NCBI GenBank assembly: GCA_033764095.1
Contig: JANRJF010000067.1
Span: forward strand, 1-16,013
DNA: 16,013 bases
From: JBDTMT01 sp033764095
Lineage (GTDB): Bacteria > Desulfobacterota > Binatia > HRBIN30 > CADEER01
Direction of reading: 5' to 3'
In this document: positions 15,631 to 16,013 of the stretch, piece after piece
Numbering within the stretch: the first letter of the stretch is position 1
How the letters are laid out: the number at the start of each line of letters is the position of its first letter
Translations under genes and position numbers: made by a program
Notes under the pieces: model-generated
The model's database searches: none
The model's input: only the letters and a program-made list of their open reading frames with translations
What the model was told of the DNA's origin: nothing

Positions 15631-15695
15631 CACAGGGAGGCACGCAGACACGGAGGCGATTCTCCGTGCCTCCGCGCCTCCGTGTGAGTCTTTTT
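15631..15695 (+). terminator. Inverted repeat of GGAGGCACGG words followed by a T-tract
   Basis: Arms at 15631-15655 and 15662-15686 match at 21 of 25 positions around a six-base loop. Each arm is built from the word CGGAGGC/ACGG. TCTTTTT follows at 15689-15695, so this is the only stem-loop in the window that resembles a classical intrinsic terminator, pointing rightward. It begins nine bases after the LLM oxidoreductase stop codon. Confidence 0.6.
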
Positions 15696-15726
15696 CGGGA
15701 GCGATCAGATCGGATACAACGACGGC

Positions 15727-16013
15727 GTGCTCGACCAGTTTCACCCGCTCGTCGCCGATTGGTTTCGCGACACCTTCGCTGCGCCGACGCAGATCCAGAC
15801 CGACGGCTGGGCGCACATCGCCGCCGGGCGCGACACGCTGATCGCGGCGCCAACCGGGTCGGGCAAGACGCTGGCGGCGTTCCTCGCCGCGCTCGATGGT
15901 CTGGTGCGGCGCGGGATCGACGGGACGCTGGAGGATCGCATCCACGTCGTCTACGTCTCGCCGCTCAAGGCGCTCGGCAACGACATCCAGAAGAACCTGC
16001 AGGCGCCGCTGGC
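15727..16013 (+). CDS. lhr: Lhr-type superfamily 2 ATP-dependent helicase, N-terminal part (truncated by window)
   Basis: Only about 95 codons are present; the gene runs off the right edge. It starts at GTG 15727 (VLDQFHPLVADWF). PTQIQTDGWAHIAAGRD (residues 22-38) is the Q-motif region, APTGSGKT (about 43-50) is Walker A (motif I), and VVYVSPLKALGNDIQKNL (about 74-91) is motif Ia in the form typical of large Lhr DNA helicases. Lhr enzymes are usually 1400-1600 residues and act in DNA repair; Lhr-core forms are shorter. The stretch beyond the window would show which it is. No in-frame start codon lies between the preceding hairpin and this GTG. The ribosome binding site is weak. The hairpin at 15631-15695 suggests a separate promoter, which I could not identify. 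Confidence 0.85.
   Translation, partial: MLDQFHPLVADWFRDTFAAPTQIQTDGWAHIAAGRDTLIAAPTGSGKTLAAFLAALDGLVRRGIDGTLEDRIHVVYVSPLKALGNDIQKNLQAPL

Overview
The window is very GC-rich (about 70% by eye), with third codon positions almost entirely G or C, so shadow frames stay open and most long overlapping frames are spurious. Gene content (DUF3604 protein, divergent class A penicillin-binding protein, LLM-class oxidoreductase, Lhr-type helicase, several GSTs, lactonase-like metallo-hydrolase) suggests a chromosomal segment of a high-GC Gram-negative environmental bacterium. A Binatota/Desulfobacterota/Myxococcota-type ('deltaproteobacterial') lineage is my guess; there is no rRNA or other firm marker. 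I see no tRNA, rRNA, CRISPR array, phage gene or transposase.

Layout. Positions 1-3438 hold, after an intergenic stem-loop, a leftward operon reading DUF3604 protein -> parvulin-type peptidyl-prolyl isomerase -> small membrane protein. Facing right at 3532-4275 is a membrane-anchored coiled-coil protein of unknown function. It converges on a leftward block (9699 down to 4392): large GST-like protein, threonine/serine dehydratase, metallo-beta-lactamase-fold hydrolase, an uncharacterised protein overlapping it by 4 bases, a second GST, and a SAM-dependent methyltransferase. From 9966 rightward come citrate synthase, a bifunctional PBP-like protein with a divergent glycosyltransferase domain, an LLM-class oxidoreductase, and the first 95 codons of an Lhr-type helicase.

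The genes do not form one obvious pathway. The leftward block (two GSTs, hydrolase, dehydratase, methyltransferase) looks like small-molecule or xenobiotic metabolism; citrate synthase and the PBP are housekeeping-type genes. I found no convincing new defence system or biosynthetic cluster.

The most unusual feature lies between the genes. Many gene ends carry a different short repeated 'word', usually as an inverted repeat: CACCAAGG-type, TAACAGCG, TTTCAAAGGGGGGATT, a G-tract run, GATGAGCGAC-type, TGACCGG-type, CCCTCCGTGG-type and CGGAGGCACGG-type. Several touch the coding sequence: one extends the C terminus of the DUF3604 protein by about 32 residues and appears to supply the ribosome binding site of the next gene, and two contain the stop codon of the gene they follow.
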